Part shown: piece after piece, positions 8,189 to 17,393 of the stretch | How positions within the stretch are numbered: position 1 is the first letter of the stretch | Layout: each line of letters starts with the position of its first letter | Assembly: GCA_947166385.1 (NCBI GenBank) | Contig: CAMVEB010000008.1 | Location: 1-64,000, forward strand | DNA length: 64,000 bases | Direction: 5' to 3' | Source: an uncultured Clostridia bacterium | GTDB taxonomy: Bacteria > Bacillota > Clostridia > Christensenellales > Aristaeellaceae | The notes under the pieces: model-generated | Seen by the model: the letters and a program-made list of their open reading frames with translations, nothing else | Told to the model about the DNA's origin: nothing | The model's database searches: none | Made by a program: the position numbers and the translations under genes

Positions 8189-10219
8189 ATGAAGAAGATC
8201 CTTTCCCTGTTGCTGGCGCTGGCCCTCGTGCTGTCGCTGGCTGGCACCGCCGCGGCGGATGACGTCGTGACCCTGCGGATGGCCGTCGGCTACAACAACG
8301 CGAAAACCGGCATCACCTTTGACGCTGAAACAGCGGGCGAAGGCGTGACCCTGGCTGACGGAAACACCTACACCGCCGGCAGCCTGAAGCCCACCTGGGT
8401 GGCGCTGCAGGAGATCCTGGGCGTGAAGTTCGAGAGCAAGTACCAGGGCAACTCCGCCAAGGACGAGTTTGCGCACTGGAAAGATTCCCTGGGCGAAGTT
8501 GACATGGTCAGCGGCCAGGCTTCCCAGCTGTCCGAAAACGGCGATCTGCTGATCAACCTGGCAGAGCATCTGGATGAAATGCCCAACTTCAAGGCTTATC
8601 TGGAAGCCAACCCCATTGTCCGTCTGTCCATTACCGCGGACGTCGAGAGCGGTGCGATCTATTTCAGCCCCTACTTCGACGGCGTGAACGACATTGAGCG
8701 GATGCCCCTGATGCGTGTGGACTACGTGGCGAAGCTGCTGGACGGCGAAGGTGAATTCACCGCCGAAGCCAGCAAGGATACAGCGGCCCCCGTTTACGAG
8801 CCCTATATGCCCACCGAAGGCGAAGTGGAAATCGACGTGGTCGCCCTGGACGGCAAGACCGTTGAGACCATCAAGAAGAACTATGACGCCTACGGCAACA
8901 TCATCGCCAAGATGAACGAAAAGGGCGCCATGAGCGGTGTGGAAGCCGTGAACATGCTGCGCGAATACATCGACAAGACCTATGACGGATACTACGGCAC
9001 CAACCGTTCCAATCTGTTCATCGGCCAGAACGCTGCGTGGGATGCTGACGAACTCGTCGCCCTGCTGCGCTGCGTCGTGGCGAATCCCCAGACCCTGAAC
9101 GGAACCGATACGATCGAAGGCCTGTACTCCCGCGAGGACAACAACAACCAGCGCCGGGTTGACCTGGTCCGCCTGGCCGGCCACCTGTTCGGCGTACGCG
9201 GTCTCGAATCCCGCCAGGATTATCTGTACATCGACGTGGACGGAAACCTGAAGGATGCCCGCCAGAATGCCGATGCCTATGAAGCGATGGCCAAGATGAA
9301 CGCCATAGCGAAGGAAGGCCTGATCTCCTCCGCTTTCCTGAACGGCGAAGAGCTGAACTCCAGCAAGTACCTGGAGAACGACGCCGGCTTCATGAGCTAT
9401 GACTACAACCAGACCCAGACCGCTCTGAACGCCACCAAGCTGCAGAACGACGCGGGCGAGAAGTACATGGCCGTGATGGTGCCTGTTGCCAAGTGGCAGG
9501 ACGGCACCGAAGGCGGAACCTTCATGCGGTTCACCGAATCCTGGCGTTCCGTGAAGACGGACGGCTGGGCTATCTCCAAGGCCGGCACCGACAACAACCC
9601 CGGCGCTCTGGAAAAGCTGCTCGCCCTGATTGACTATGCCTACTCTGAAGAAGGCACCATCCTGATGAGCTACGGTCCCAAGGCCTTCATCAAGGAAGGC
9701 GAAACCTTCCTGTTCAACGGCAAGGAAATGCCCGTGATTGCGGATGCCACCAAGGCGGAACTGTGGGAGAAAGCCGCCGGCAACTACACCAACTATGCCC
9801 GTCAGTTCCTGGGATCCACGCTGAGCTTCATGAAGAGCCAGGCGTTCGAATTCCAGTGCACGATTGATATCGGCAAGGAAGGTGCCGGATACATCTCCAA
9901 CGCCATCGGCCTGGGAACCATCAAGCATCCCGAACTGGCCATCACCGAGAACGGCTGGTACACCTCCGTGCCCACCGTGCTGCCCACCACCAACGAGGAA
10001 CGCGACGAACTGGCTACCTACAGCGACCTGAACAGCGCGTTTGACACCGCCAAGGGCGGCGAGAACCTGTTTGTCAACGTGATCGTGAACGGCCTGGAAG
10101 GCGACGCTGCCGCGATGGCTGAAAAGGTGACCATGGATATGTACGGCGATGCCTATCTGGAAGTCAAGACCGAGCAGTGGCTGCGCGACGTTGCCTACTA
10201 CCAGAGCCTGGCTCAGTAA
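8189..10219 (+). CDS. Extracellular solute-binding protein of the uronide ABC importer
   Basis: 676 residues, long like the LplA/YtcQ-type binding proteins of Firmicutes. The N-terminus has a Lys-rich start, a Leu/Ala core and an AxA-type cleavage site (GTAAADD), so it is exported. There is no lipobox cysteine, unlike most binding proteins of single-membrane bacteria. AAGGAGG precedes the ATG. It presumably captures galacturonides for the two upstream permeases. Two stable hairpins follow the stop codon. Confidence 0.9.
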   Translation: MKKILSLLLALALVLSLAGTAAADDVVTLRMAVGYNNAKTGITFDAETAGEGVTLADGNTYTAGSLKPTWVALQEILGVKFESKYQGNSAKDEFAHWKDSLGEVDMVSGQASQLSENGDLLINLAEHLDEMPNFKAYLEANPIVRLSITADVESGAIYFSPYFDGVNDIERMPLMRVDYVAKLLDGEGEFTAEASKDTAAPVYEPYMPTEGEVEIDVVALDGKTVETIKKNYDAYGNIIAKMNEKGAMSGVEAVNMLREYIDKTYDGYYGTNRSNLFIGQNAAWDADELVALLRCVVANPQTLNGTDTIEGLYSREDNNNQRRVDLVRLAGHLFGVRGLESRQDYLYIDVDGNLKDARQNADAYEAMAKMNAIAKEGLISSAFLNGEELNSSKYLENDAGFMSYDYNQTQTALNATKLQNDAGEKYMAVMVPVAKWQDGTEGGTFMRFTESWRSVKTDGWAISKAGTDNNPGALEKLLALIDYAYSEEGTILMSYGPKAFIKEGETFLFNGKEMPVIADATKAELWEKAAGNYTNYARQFLGSTLSFMKSQAFEFQCTIDIGKEGAGYISNAIGLGTIKHPELAITENGWYTSVPTVLPTTNEERDELATYSDLNSAFDTAKGGENLFVNVIVNGLEGDAAAMAEKVTMDMYGDAYLEVKTEQWLRDVAYYQSLAQ

Positions 10220-10235
10220 GACCGAAGCATTTACC

Positions 10236-10298
10236 TGACCGGATTCACCGGTCACACCGTTTCCCCGTCCGCGGGCAGGAGCCCGCGGGCGGGGAAAC
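10236..10298 (+). other. Tandem strong hairpins after the binding-protein gene
   Basis: The first hairpin pairs TGACCGG (10236-10242) with CCGGTCA (10248-10254) around a 5-base loop. The second pairs 10259-10276 with 10281-10298, an 18-base-pair GC-rich stem with a single G-U wobble and an AGGA loop. No T-run follows, so this is more likely an mRNA-stabilising or processing element that raises binding-protein transcript over its neighbours than a complete terminator. Confidence 0.7.
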
Positions 10299-10327
10299 CA
10301 CTCCAAGCGAGGAAGGGACTGGAAATC

Positions 10328-10924
10328 ATGTACAAGAAGCAAATGACCCTGCAAAGAGTCCTCTGCATCCTGGTCATCGTCGCAAGCGCACTGGTTTTTG
10401 TTTATGCGCTGGGCTACATGACCGATGTATACGACATGATTTATGTGCTGCGGGCCAGTTACAAGACGGATGAGATCAAGGCCTTCCTGGCGGACATGGA
10501 TCTGTTCAACCGCTCGATGGTCCGGGTGGGGATCGGAATGATCCTGGTTTCGCTGACACTTCTGCTGACCAATTCCCACGTGCGGAGGAGATACTACATC
10601 GGCAACTATGCAGCAACCGGACTGAATGTATGCGCCGCGGCTGCTGTATCCGTATGGGCGCACGGACAGATCGATGCCTTCAGGGCGCGGTACCTGTCCG
10701 GAATTATCGATTTCGAAGTGGTGAAGAACTGGGCCGACCGGAACGCGAGAAACGGCGGTATCAGCGTCTACACCGACTCCACCTTCTGGTTTGATGTCCA
10801 CTACTTTATTTTCGGCTTATTGCTGCTCGCGGCAATCCTTCTGATTGTGAATGCCATCTGGAAAGTATTGCTGATGAAGGATGAGCGCAGCAGGCTGGCC
10901 CAGGGAAAGGCGGTATCTGCATGA
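10328..10924 (+). CDS. Four-helix membrane protein of unknown function (A)
   Basis: 198 residues, not recognised. Hydrophobic segments lie at about 10-32, 65-85, 93-112 and 155-178. A short basic loop (NSHVRRRYY) separates helices 2 and 3, and two longer polar loops should face outward. The ATG of the next gene overlaps its stop by 4 bases. It lies between the binding protein and the ATPase of the uronide importer, so a transporter-linked role is plausible but unproven. Confidence 0.75.
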   Translation: MYKKQMTLQRVLCILVIVASALVFVYALGYMTDVYDMIYVLRASYKTDEIKAFLADMDLFNRSMVRVGIGMILVSLTLLLTNSHVRRRYYIGNYAATGLNVCAAAAVSVWAHGQIDAFRARYLSGIIDFEVVKNWADRNARNGGISVYTDSTFWFDVHYFIFGLLLLAAILLIVNAIWKVLLMKDERSRLAQGKAVSA

Positions 10925-11457
10925 ACGAAGAACTGACGATTCAACAGGACCGGATGCGGTTTTGCAAGAACACCACATCATCCCGGCTCGCACTGCTGGC
11001 CATCGTATTCAACATGCTTTACTTTATCAGTATCTATAAAGTCAATCATGCGGCCTATTACACCTGGTGGATGGGTGTTTCCATCGTGTATAACCTGGTG
11101 TTCATGCTGGCTGCCTTCCTGGCCAGCGAAGGCACGAAGAACTACAAGGAAAACTTCTCCACGGTGCTGATTGTGCTGGGAATCCTCCAGATCGTGCGGA
11201 TTTTCATCCTTCCGGCCACCATGCATACCACGCTGGTGGACGAGGCGAAGCCGCTGCTGGAGAGCGAGATTAACTTCCTCGGATACCATGTGCAGGCGAC
11301 CGTGGACAACGTCGTGATGAACTCGGCCCAGTATTTCCGGGTCATCCTGTACCTGGCGGCCAGCGCTGTATGCCTGCTGGCCAGCGCGATCATCAACCGG
11401 CGCAAGAGCAAAGCCCTGGCCGCTCACATCGCCAATCTCAACCTGCATCAGGCATAA
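10921..11457 (+). CDS. Four-helix membrane protein of unknown function (B)
   Basis: 178 residues, not recognised. Four hydrophobic segments at about 22-42, 46-68, 82-100 and 138-160, with a long polar loop before helix 4 and a basic C-terminal tail. It overlaps protein A by 4 bases (ATGA) and is followed 12 bases later by the ATPase gene, so it is firmly within the importer operon. It has the same helix and loop arrangement as its neighbours A, C and D. Confidence 0.75.
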   Translation: MNEELTIQQDRMRFCKNTTSSRLALLAIVFNMLYFISIYKVNHAAYYTWWMGVSIVYNLVFMLAAFLASEGTKNYKENFSTVLIVLGILQIVRIFILPATMHTTLVDEAKPLLESEINFLGYHVQATVDNVVMNSAQYFRVILYLAASAVCLLASAIINRRKSKALAAHIANLNLHQA

Positions 11458-11469
11458 GGAGGAAAGAGA

Positions 11470-12546
11470 ATGGCAGAGCTTTCTTTACAGCATCTGGATA
11501 AGATTTACGACAACAAGGTACAGGCCGTGTTCGACTTCAACATGGACGTGAAGGACGGGGAACTGATCGTGCTGGTCGGGCCTTCGGGATGCGGCAAGTC
11601 CACCACACTGCGGATGGTGGCGGGGCTGGAGGACATCTCCCGGGGGCATCTGCTGCTGAACGGCCGGGACATCACCCAGACACCCGCCAAGGACCGGGAT
11701 ATGGCCATGGTGTTCCAGAATTACGCGCTGTACGCGCATATGACGATCTACGAAAACATGGCGTTCAGTCTGACCATGCGGAAGGAGGACAAGAACGTCA
11801 TCCACAAGAAGGTCATGGCGGCGGCGGAGATCCTGGACCTGACGGCCCAGCTGAACAAGAAGCCCTCCCAGCTGTCCGGCGGACAGCGCCAGCGGGTGGC
11901 CATGGGCCGGTCCATCGTCCGGAATCCCAGCGTCTTCCTGTTTGATGAACCGCTGTCCAACCTGGACGCGAAGCTGCGCGGCGCCACGCGGCGGGAAATC
12001 CTGCTGCTGCATAAACGGCTTGGCGCGACCATGCTCTACGTGACCCACGACCAGACGGAAGCGCTGACCCTGGCGGACCGGATTGTCTGCATGTCCATGG
12101 GACATGTGCAGCAGATCGGCACGCCGATGGAACTGTATGACAGACCAGCCAATACCTTTGTGGCCGGCTTTATCGGGCTGCCGCCGATGAATTTCTACCA
12201 TGTGCGGGTGGAAGGCGGGCTGCTGAAGGGCGAAGGCTTTGAGGTGCCGCTGACGGAAGAGGAACGGGCGACGCTCTCCGACCGGAACAACCGGGAGATC
12301 ATCCTGGGCGTGCGGCCGGAGGATATGGCCGAGGGCGGAACCGTGCCGGTGGACGTGACAAACAATGAAAACCTGGGTATGAACACGCTGGTTCACGGAT
12401 ACATCGGCGGGCGGCATGACCTGCATATCGTGGCGAAGCTCCGGGGCTGGAAGGAATACAGGCCGGGCGACGGCGTGAAGCTGCAGTTTACCAGGAAGCA
12501 TTTCTTTGATCCCGAAACGACCAACGCGATCCGGAAGGAGGACTGA
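11470..12546 (+). CDS. Carbohydrate ABC transporter ATPase (UgpC/MsmX family), first copy
   Basis: 358 residues. Walker A GPSGCGKST (about residues 37-45), Q-loop, signature LSGGQRQRVAMGR, Walker B VFLFDEP and the switch His (THDQTEA) are all intact, followed by a C-terminal OB/TOBE regulatory domain. It energises the permease pair upstream; such ATPases often serve several importers. AAGGAGGA precedes the ATG. A second, different UgpC-like ATPase is encoded at 14926, which is unusual for a locus with one permease pair. Confidence 0.95.
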   Translation: MAELSLQHLDKIYDNKVQAVFDFNMDVKDGELIVLVGPSGCGKSTTLRMVAGLEDISRGHLLLNGRDITQTPAKDRDMAMVFQNYALYAHMTIYENMAFSLTMRKEDKNVIHKKVMAAAEILDLTAQLNKKPSQLSGGQRQRVAMGRSIVRNPSVFLFDEPLSNLDAKLRGATRREILLLHKRLGATMLYVTHDQTEALTLADRIVCMSMGHVQQIGTPMELYDRPANTFVAGFIGLPPMNFYHVRVEGGLLKGEGFEVPLTEEERATLSDRNNREIILGVRPEDMAEGGTVPVDVTNNENLGMNTLVHGYIGGRHDLHIVAKLRGWKEYRPGDGVKLQFTRKHFFDPETTNAIRKED

Positions 12547-12551
12547 GGAAG

Positions 12552-13079
12552 ATGCCTGAATTCATCCGGAAGTTTTTCGTAGGGCTGAAGCGAAAACCCC
12601 AGAATATTGCCCTGACGGCGGTGATCGTTTCCTTCATCTGGTACTCCTTCAACCTGACGGTCATCTCTTTCACCACCACGCGCCTGCAGGGGAACAACAT
12701 GGGTCTGACCGGCTTTGCCATCATGCTGTTTTCCACCCTGGCGATCGTGTGCTGCCTGAACGCTTTTCCGTACCGGAAGAAGGTCAATAAGCCGATGCTG
12801 GTCCTGCTGTTTGTGATGATCGGCATCGTGCTGTTCTGCGACGTGCATTATCTGAACTGCATCGCGGACAAGCTGAATGCGGGCACTATCACGGTGGAAT
12901 CCCTGCCGGAAGTGGTGCAGGCCAGAAGCGTGATGACGGTGCATATCATTCTGCTGGGCATCAGCACGCTGCTGGTGGTGACGCTGCCGGTTTACCGGAA
13001 GCTGATCCGGAAGATCAACACCTCCGTGGCGGTGGAAAGCAACGGAGAAATGGCCGCGATCGATATCAGCAACGAGTAA
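12552..13079 (+). CDS. Four-helix membrane protein of unknown function (C)
   Basis: 175 residues, not recognised. Membrane segments at about 18-40, 51-71, 81-100 and 125-147; the loop between helices 2 and 3 is basic (FPYRKKVNKP). It starts 5 bases after the ATPase stop, with GGAGG inside the end of that gene. The next gene begins 6 bases after its stop, so it is co-transcribed and probably coupled. Confidence 0.75.
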   Translation: MPEFIRKFFVGLKRKPQNIALTAVIVSFIWYSFNLTVISFTTTRLQGNNMGLTGFAIMLFSTLAIVCCLNAFPYRKKVNKPMLVLLFVMIGIVLFCDVHYLNCIADKLNAGTITVESLPEVVQARSVMTVHIILLGISTLLVVTLPVYRKLIRKINTSVAVESNGEMAAIDISNE

Positions 13080-13085
13080 ACCGAT

Positions 13086-13727
13086 ATGGCGAAAGATCAA
13101 AAGAAGAGCGCGCCCCGGACGGAGAAATCGGCCGCGGCGTATTATGACCTGAAGACCGAAGCGGTCAACGACCTGGTGAACGCCAATGTCACCAACGCGC
13201 CGGAAGTCAGGGAAAAGGAACTCCGGAAATACCGGCATAAAAGCCTTCTGAACCTGGGGGACGGGATCCGCTTCTTCCTGCTGAAATGGTGGTTTGCCGG
13301 GGTGATCTGCTGGTTCTTCATGATCGGCCTGGGAAGTTACGGGATCGATCAGCTGGATATGATGCTGATCCTGGGCGTAGTGACCGGTCTGATCTGGGAT
13401 CTTCCGGTGAACATTTTCATCCGGCTGAAGGCGGAGAAAAAAGAGTATCGCCGGTGGATGATGTTTCCCGACACCGGGGTGTCGGCCGGCATCTGGAACG
13501 TGCTGTACGGCATGGTTCTGGTACTGCTGACAGCGGCCACCTATACCGGTGTGAACCGGCTGATTTTCCGCCTGGGCGGGGATCAGGGGCTGATGGTCGG
13601 CCCGATCCTGTACGGCGTGTTCATTGCCGGATGGGACTGGCTGCTGCTGAAGATGAGAAAAACAGGCGCCAGCATTCTCGCGGACGCGAAGAAGAACGCT
13701 TCCGCGGGGAACAGGCCCCGCTCCTGA
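13086..13727 (+). CDS. Four-helix membrane protein of unknown function (D)
   Basis: 213 residues, not recognised. A polar, charged N-terminus of about 55 residues comes before hydrophobic segments at roughly 62-84, 90-110, 135-155 and 167-187; the tail is basic. The gene starts 6 bases after C and ends 23 bases before the GH105 gene. No strong ribosome site is evident, which fits translational coupling to gene C. Confidence 0.72.
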   Translation: MAKDQKKSAPRTEKSAAAYYDLKTEAVNDLVNANVTNAPEVREKELRKYRHKSLLNLGDGIRFFLLKWWFAGVICWFFMIGLGSYGIDQLDMMLILGVVTGLIWDLPVNIFIRLKAEKKEYRRWMMFPDTGVSAGIWNVLYGMVLVLLTAATYTGVNRLIFRLGGDQGLMVGPILYGVFIAGWDWLLLKMRKTGASILADAKKNASAGNRPRS

Positions 13728-13750
13728 ATCCAACAAGGCAGAGGTATTTC

Positions 13751-14881
13751 ATGTATCAACAGATTGAACGGTATCTGCTGGAACTGATCCGGCGCAGCAC
13801 CCCGAGGCGTACGGCCTGGAACCTGGAGAAAATCCGGGAAGGCCGGGATGTGAACTGGAACTATATCGATGGGTGCATGCTGACGGCGCTGGCTGCCATG
13901 ACGGATATTACCGGGGACAGCCGATATCTGGACTTCGTCGAACGGGTGGCAGACTCCTTCGTTCAGGAGGACGGCAGCATCCTGACCTATCAGCCGGAGA
14001 AGCACATCCTGGACGACATCAACGAAGGCCGGATTCTGTTCCGGATGGAGGAGAAGACCGGCAACGGCAAATACCGGAAGGCGGCGGACCGGCTGTATGC
14101 CAGCCTGCAGAACCAGCCCCGAACGGCGGAGGGCAGCTTCTGGCACAAGCAGATCTACCCGAATCAGGTGTGGCTGGACGGCACGTATATGGCGCTGCCT
14201 TTCCTGGCCCTGTACGAGAAGAACTACGGGCAGGGGGATTACAGCGATATCCTGAAACAGATGCGGACGGTGCGGGACCGGATGAAAGATCCGGCCACCG
14301 GACTGTATTACCACGGGTACGACTGCAGCCGAAAAGCCTTTTGGGCGGATCCCCTGACCGGACTCAGCAAGAGCTTCTGGCTGCGGGCCATCGGATGGTT
14401 CAGCCTGGCGCTGACAGACCTGCTTGAAATCCTGCCTGAAGGGACGGAAGGCAGGGATGAGCCGGCAGATATGCTGCGGGAACTGATGGCTTGCATGTCC
14501 CGCTATGCGGATCCGGAAACCGGGATGTACTGGCAGGTCGTGGACCGGGGCGGACAGGAAGGGAACTACCTGGAAACCAGCGGCAGCGCGATGATCGCCT
14601 GCGCGATGATGAAGGGCGCCCGGCTGGGAATCCTGGACGCGGAATACCGGGAGCGGGGAAGGAAAACCTTTGAGGGAATCCTGAACCATTTCCTGAAAAT
14701 CCGGGACGGCATGATCGAGCTGGAAAACATCTGTCTGGTGGCCGGCCTGGGGCCTGAGAACAAGCCCCGGCGGGACGGCACCTATGCCTACTATATTTCT
14801 GAACCGGTGGTATCCAACGACGCAAAAGGCGCCGCGCCGTTTGTGCTGTGCTATACCGAGATCCGAAGACTGAGCGAATGA
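13751..14881 (+). CDS. GH105 unsaturated galacturonyl/rhamnogalacturonyl hydrolase
   Basis: 376 residues, the length of the YteR/YesR family. It removes the 4,5-unsaturated galacturonate from lyase-cut pectin oligomers in the cytoplasm and so makes the substrate for KduI. The alpha/alpha-barrel pattern is visible, with the family segment FWLRAIGWFSLAL and the repeated N-WNYIDGCML region. The open frame continues upstream through protein D in another frame, but the ATG at 13751 begins the homologous region (MYQQIERYLL). No signal peptide is seen. Confidence 0.9.
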   Translation: MYQQIERYLLELIRRSTPRRTAWNLEKIREGRDVNWNYIDGCMLTALAAMTDITGDSRYLDFVERVADSFVQEDGSILTYQPEKHILDDINEGRILFRMEEKTGNGKYRKAADRLYASLQNQPRTAEGSFWHKQIYPNQVWLDGTYMALPFLALYEKNYGQGDYSDILKQMRTVRDRMKDPATGLYYHGYDCSRKAFWADPLTGLSKSFWLRAIGWFSLALTDLLEILPEGTEGRDEPADMLRELMACMSRYADPETGMYWQVVDRGGQEGNYLETSGSAMIACAMMKGARLGILDAEYRERGRKTFEGILNHFLKIRDGMIELENICLVAGLGPENKPRRDGTYAYYISEPVVSNDAKGAAPFVLCYTEIRRLSE

Positions 14882-14925
14882 CAGCGGCTGAACGGAGAAC
14901 AAAAGCTGGAGGAGGCCTGGACTGA

Positions 14926-15996
14926 ATGTATATCACGCTGAAGAATATCAACAAGATTTATCCGAACGGATTCCATGCGGTGCATAACTTCAACCTGGAA
15001 ATTGAGAAGGGTGAATTTGTTGTGTTCGTCGGGCCTTCCGGCTGCGGAAAATCCACGACGCTCCGGATGATCGCGGGGCTGGAGAACATCTCCAGCGGCG
15101 AGTTCCTGATCAACGGGGTGCGAGCGAACGAAAAAGGCCCGCGGGAGCGGGAAGTGGCGATGGTGTTCCAAAGTTACGCCCTGTACCCGCAGATGACGGT
15201 GTTTGACAATATCGCCTTCGGCCTGACGCTGCAGGGCGTGGATGAGGACGTCATTGAGGAACGCGTCCGGAAAACCGCGCAGATCCTCGGCCTGACGGAT
15301 TACCTGGACCGGCTGCCCCGGGCGCTTTCCGGCGGACAGCGCCAGCGCGTGGCCATCGGCCGGGCCCTGATCCGCAAGGTCGGCATTTTCCTGATGGATG
15401 AACCCCTGTCCAACCTGGACGCCAAGCAGCGCGTGACCATGCGCTCTGAAATTGCCCAGATCCACCAGGAAACCGGCGCCACGACGATCTATGTGACCCA
15501 CGACCAGACGGAAGCCATGACGCTGGCCGACCGGATCGTGGTCATGAAGGACGGCTATGTACAGCAGGTCGGTACCCCCTATGAGCTGTATTTCAAACCG
15601 GTGAACGTGTTTGTGGCCGGGTTTATCGGGGAACCGCCCATGAACTTTGTCCGCGGCACGGTGGAAAACGGATGCATCCCCTTCGGCGAACAGAAGATCC
15701 GGCTGGCGGAATTCCGCCCGGACCTCGCCGCGGCGGAGGGAAAGGAGATCGTCTTCGGGTTCCGTCCGGAGGCTGCTTCCCTGACTGAACAAGAAAATGC
15801 CGCCCGCATTGACTGCCAGGTGGAACTGACGGAGATGCTGGGCGACAATACCAATGTCTATATTCTTTCCGGAGAGCAGCGGGCCATCCTGAAGGTGGAC
15901 AGCCATGATACGCCGGAAACAGACGAGCCGCTGACCTTCTGGATTCCGAAGGACAGCATGTACTTCTTCGACGGAGAAACGGAGACGGTGCTGTAA
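14926..15996 (+). CDS. Carbohydrate ABC transporter ATPase (UgpC/MsmX family), second copy
   Basis: 356 residues with intact Walker A (GPSGCGKST), signature ALSGGQRQRVAIGR, Walker B IFLMDEP, switch THDQTEA and a C-terminal TOBE domain. It differs from the copy at 11470 through most of its length, so it is not a recent duplication. GGAGG lies upstream. With only one permease pair in this locus, this copy may power the second glycan importer at 35.6-38.1 kb or act as a shared ATPase; that is inference. Confidence 0.94.
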   Translation: MYITLKNINKIYPNGFHAVHNFNLEIEKGEFVVFVGPSGCGKSTTLRMIAGLENISSGEFLINGVRANEKGPREREVAMVFQSYALYPQMTVFDNIAFGLTLQGVDEDVIEERVRKTAQILGLTDYLDRLPRALSGGQRQRVAIGRALIRKVGIFLMDEPLSNLDAKQRVTMRSEIAQIHQETGATTIYVTHDQTEAMTLADRIVVMKDGYVQQVGTPYELYFKPVNVFVAGFIGEPPMNFVRGTVENGCIPFGEQKIRLAEFRPDLAAAEGKEIVFGFRPEAASLTEQENAARIDCQVELTEMLGDNTNVYILSGEQRAILKVDSHDTPETDEPLTFWIPKDSMYFFDGETETVL

Positions 15997-16000
15997 TCCG

Positions 16001-17380
16001 TCAGAACCAGGCGGCGGGAAGATACGCCCGCTGATTTTCAAGCATATCGCGGAACAGTTTTTCCCCCTCCGCCGGAGGGACGCACGCAAGCTGGGGATCA
16101 TTCATGAAGGTGGTGAACCCCAGCTTTCTGTCGCATGTGAGCGCGGCGCGCAGGGTGTTCTCCTGGTTCAGGACGTGGCGGGCCACCAGGGGCAGGACGG
16201 CCTTCGGCGTTTCCCCGGCATAAACGGGCTCGATCCGGTCCCGGCCGAAAAGCGCATTGGTTTCCACCACGGCACCGAGGGGAAGATCCGGCACCTGGCC
16301 GCGGTTTGGCACATTGACATTGGAAATCAGATCCCCCAGACCGAGCAGCGCCTTCAGCAGCAGGTGCCCCTCCTCTCCGGAGGCCTGCAGGTACGGCTGC
16401 TCTTCCCCGCGGATCAGGCGGTCGGAGCGGGCCAGGCGCTCCTTCAGGTCGGCCTTCCGCCAGGCAACGGATGTCAGGCTGAACATCCAGGAACGGACGG
16501 TTTCCGGATCCTTCGTATACCAGGGAGCGGTGAATTCCGCCAGGTGGCGGTCCCCTGCGGCAGCGATCGCACCGTAGCGCAGGAAAAGATCGAATTTTAC
16601 CCGGTGCGCGCAGTTGAAATGGGAATTCATCCAGTTATCATCCGGACCGGCCTGAAAGCCGGTATTTTGATGCTTTTCCGCGAAACGGGCATACAGGGGC
16701 ATCAGATCCGTGCTTCCCCAGGCGGCTTTCGTGATCCAGGTGAAATGGTTGATGCCGGTGACCGTCGTGCGCAGATCCTGCCTTTTTACACCGGAAACGC
16801 CTTCCTCCGCCTTCAGCATGGCGCAAAGGAGCTTCTGGGTTCCGAAAACCTCGTGGCAGCAGCCGAAGGCTTTGATCCGCGGGAAAACCTCGTACAGCGT
16901 ACGCACGCAGAGGGACATCGGATTCGTGTAGTTGATGACCCAGGCGTCGGGCGCGTAATCCCGGATGGCTTCGCCGATGGTGACATACATGGGAATGGTG
17001 CGCATGGCGCGCATGAAACCGCCGGCACCCACCGTATCCCCGACGGGCTGCCAGACGCCGACACGCTCCGGCAGGTGCACATCGCTCTCCATCTCGTCGA
17101 AAGTTCCGGGCAGGATCGAGATGACGACGAAATCCGCCCCTTCCAGCGCCTGCGGAAGGGAATCGCTGACCTCGTAGGCCCATCGGGATACCGCGTTCCC
17201 GCCGGCGCTGATTCTGCCGCCGATGATCCGGTTCCGCTCTGCAGCTTCCCGGTCAATATCGTACAGGCGGACGGTGCCGCACATATCCGGATCCATGGCC
17301 AGATCCGCCATAAAGCCCCAGGCCCAGCCCCGGGAGCCGCCGCCGATATAAGCGATAATCAGTTCTTTTGCCGAATGCAT
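16001..17380 (-). CDS. GH4 alpha-galacturonidase (LplD-like)
   Basis: 459 residues. Family 4 enzymes use NAD and Mn and cleave by an oxidation-elimination route in the cytoplasm. The Rossmann motif AYIGGGSRGW opens the protein; NYTNPM, GCCHEVFG (metal Cys) and GINHFTW (metal His) follow. The CHEVF form is the one I associate with alpha-galacturonidases rather than alpha-glucosidases. The ATG at 17380 lies 5 bases after GGAGGG; a TTG one codon earlier is too close to the ribosome site. Convergent with the ATPase gene, 4 bases away. Confidence 0.88.
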   Translation of the reverse strand: MHSAKELIIAYIGGGSRGWAWGFMADLAMDPDMCGTVRLYDIDREAAERNRIIGGRISAGGNAVSRWAYEVSDSLPQALEGADFVVISILPGTFDEMESDVHLPERVGVWQPVGDTVGAGGFMRAMRTIPMYVTIGEAIRDYAPDAWVINYTNPMSLCVRTLYEVFPRIKAFGCCHEVFGTQKLLCAMLKAEEGVSGVKRQDLRTTVTGINHFTWITKAAWGSTDLMPLYARFAEKHQNTGFQAGPDDNWMNSHFNCAHRVKFDLFLRYGAIAAAGDRHLAEFTAPWYTKDPETVRSWMFSLTSVAWRKADLKERLARSDRLIRGEEQPYLQASGEEGHLLLKALLGLGDLISNVNVPNRGQVPDLPLGAVVETNALFGRDRIEPVYAGETPKAVLPLVARHVLNQENTLRAALTCDRKLGFTTFMNDPQLACVPPAEGEKLFRDMLENQRAYLPAAWF

Positions 17381-17393
17381 CAAATCCCTCCGT

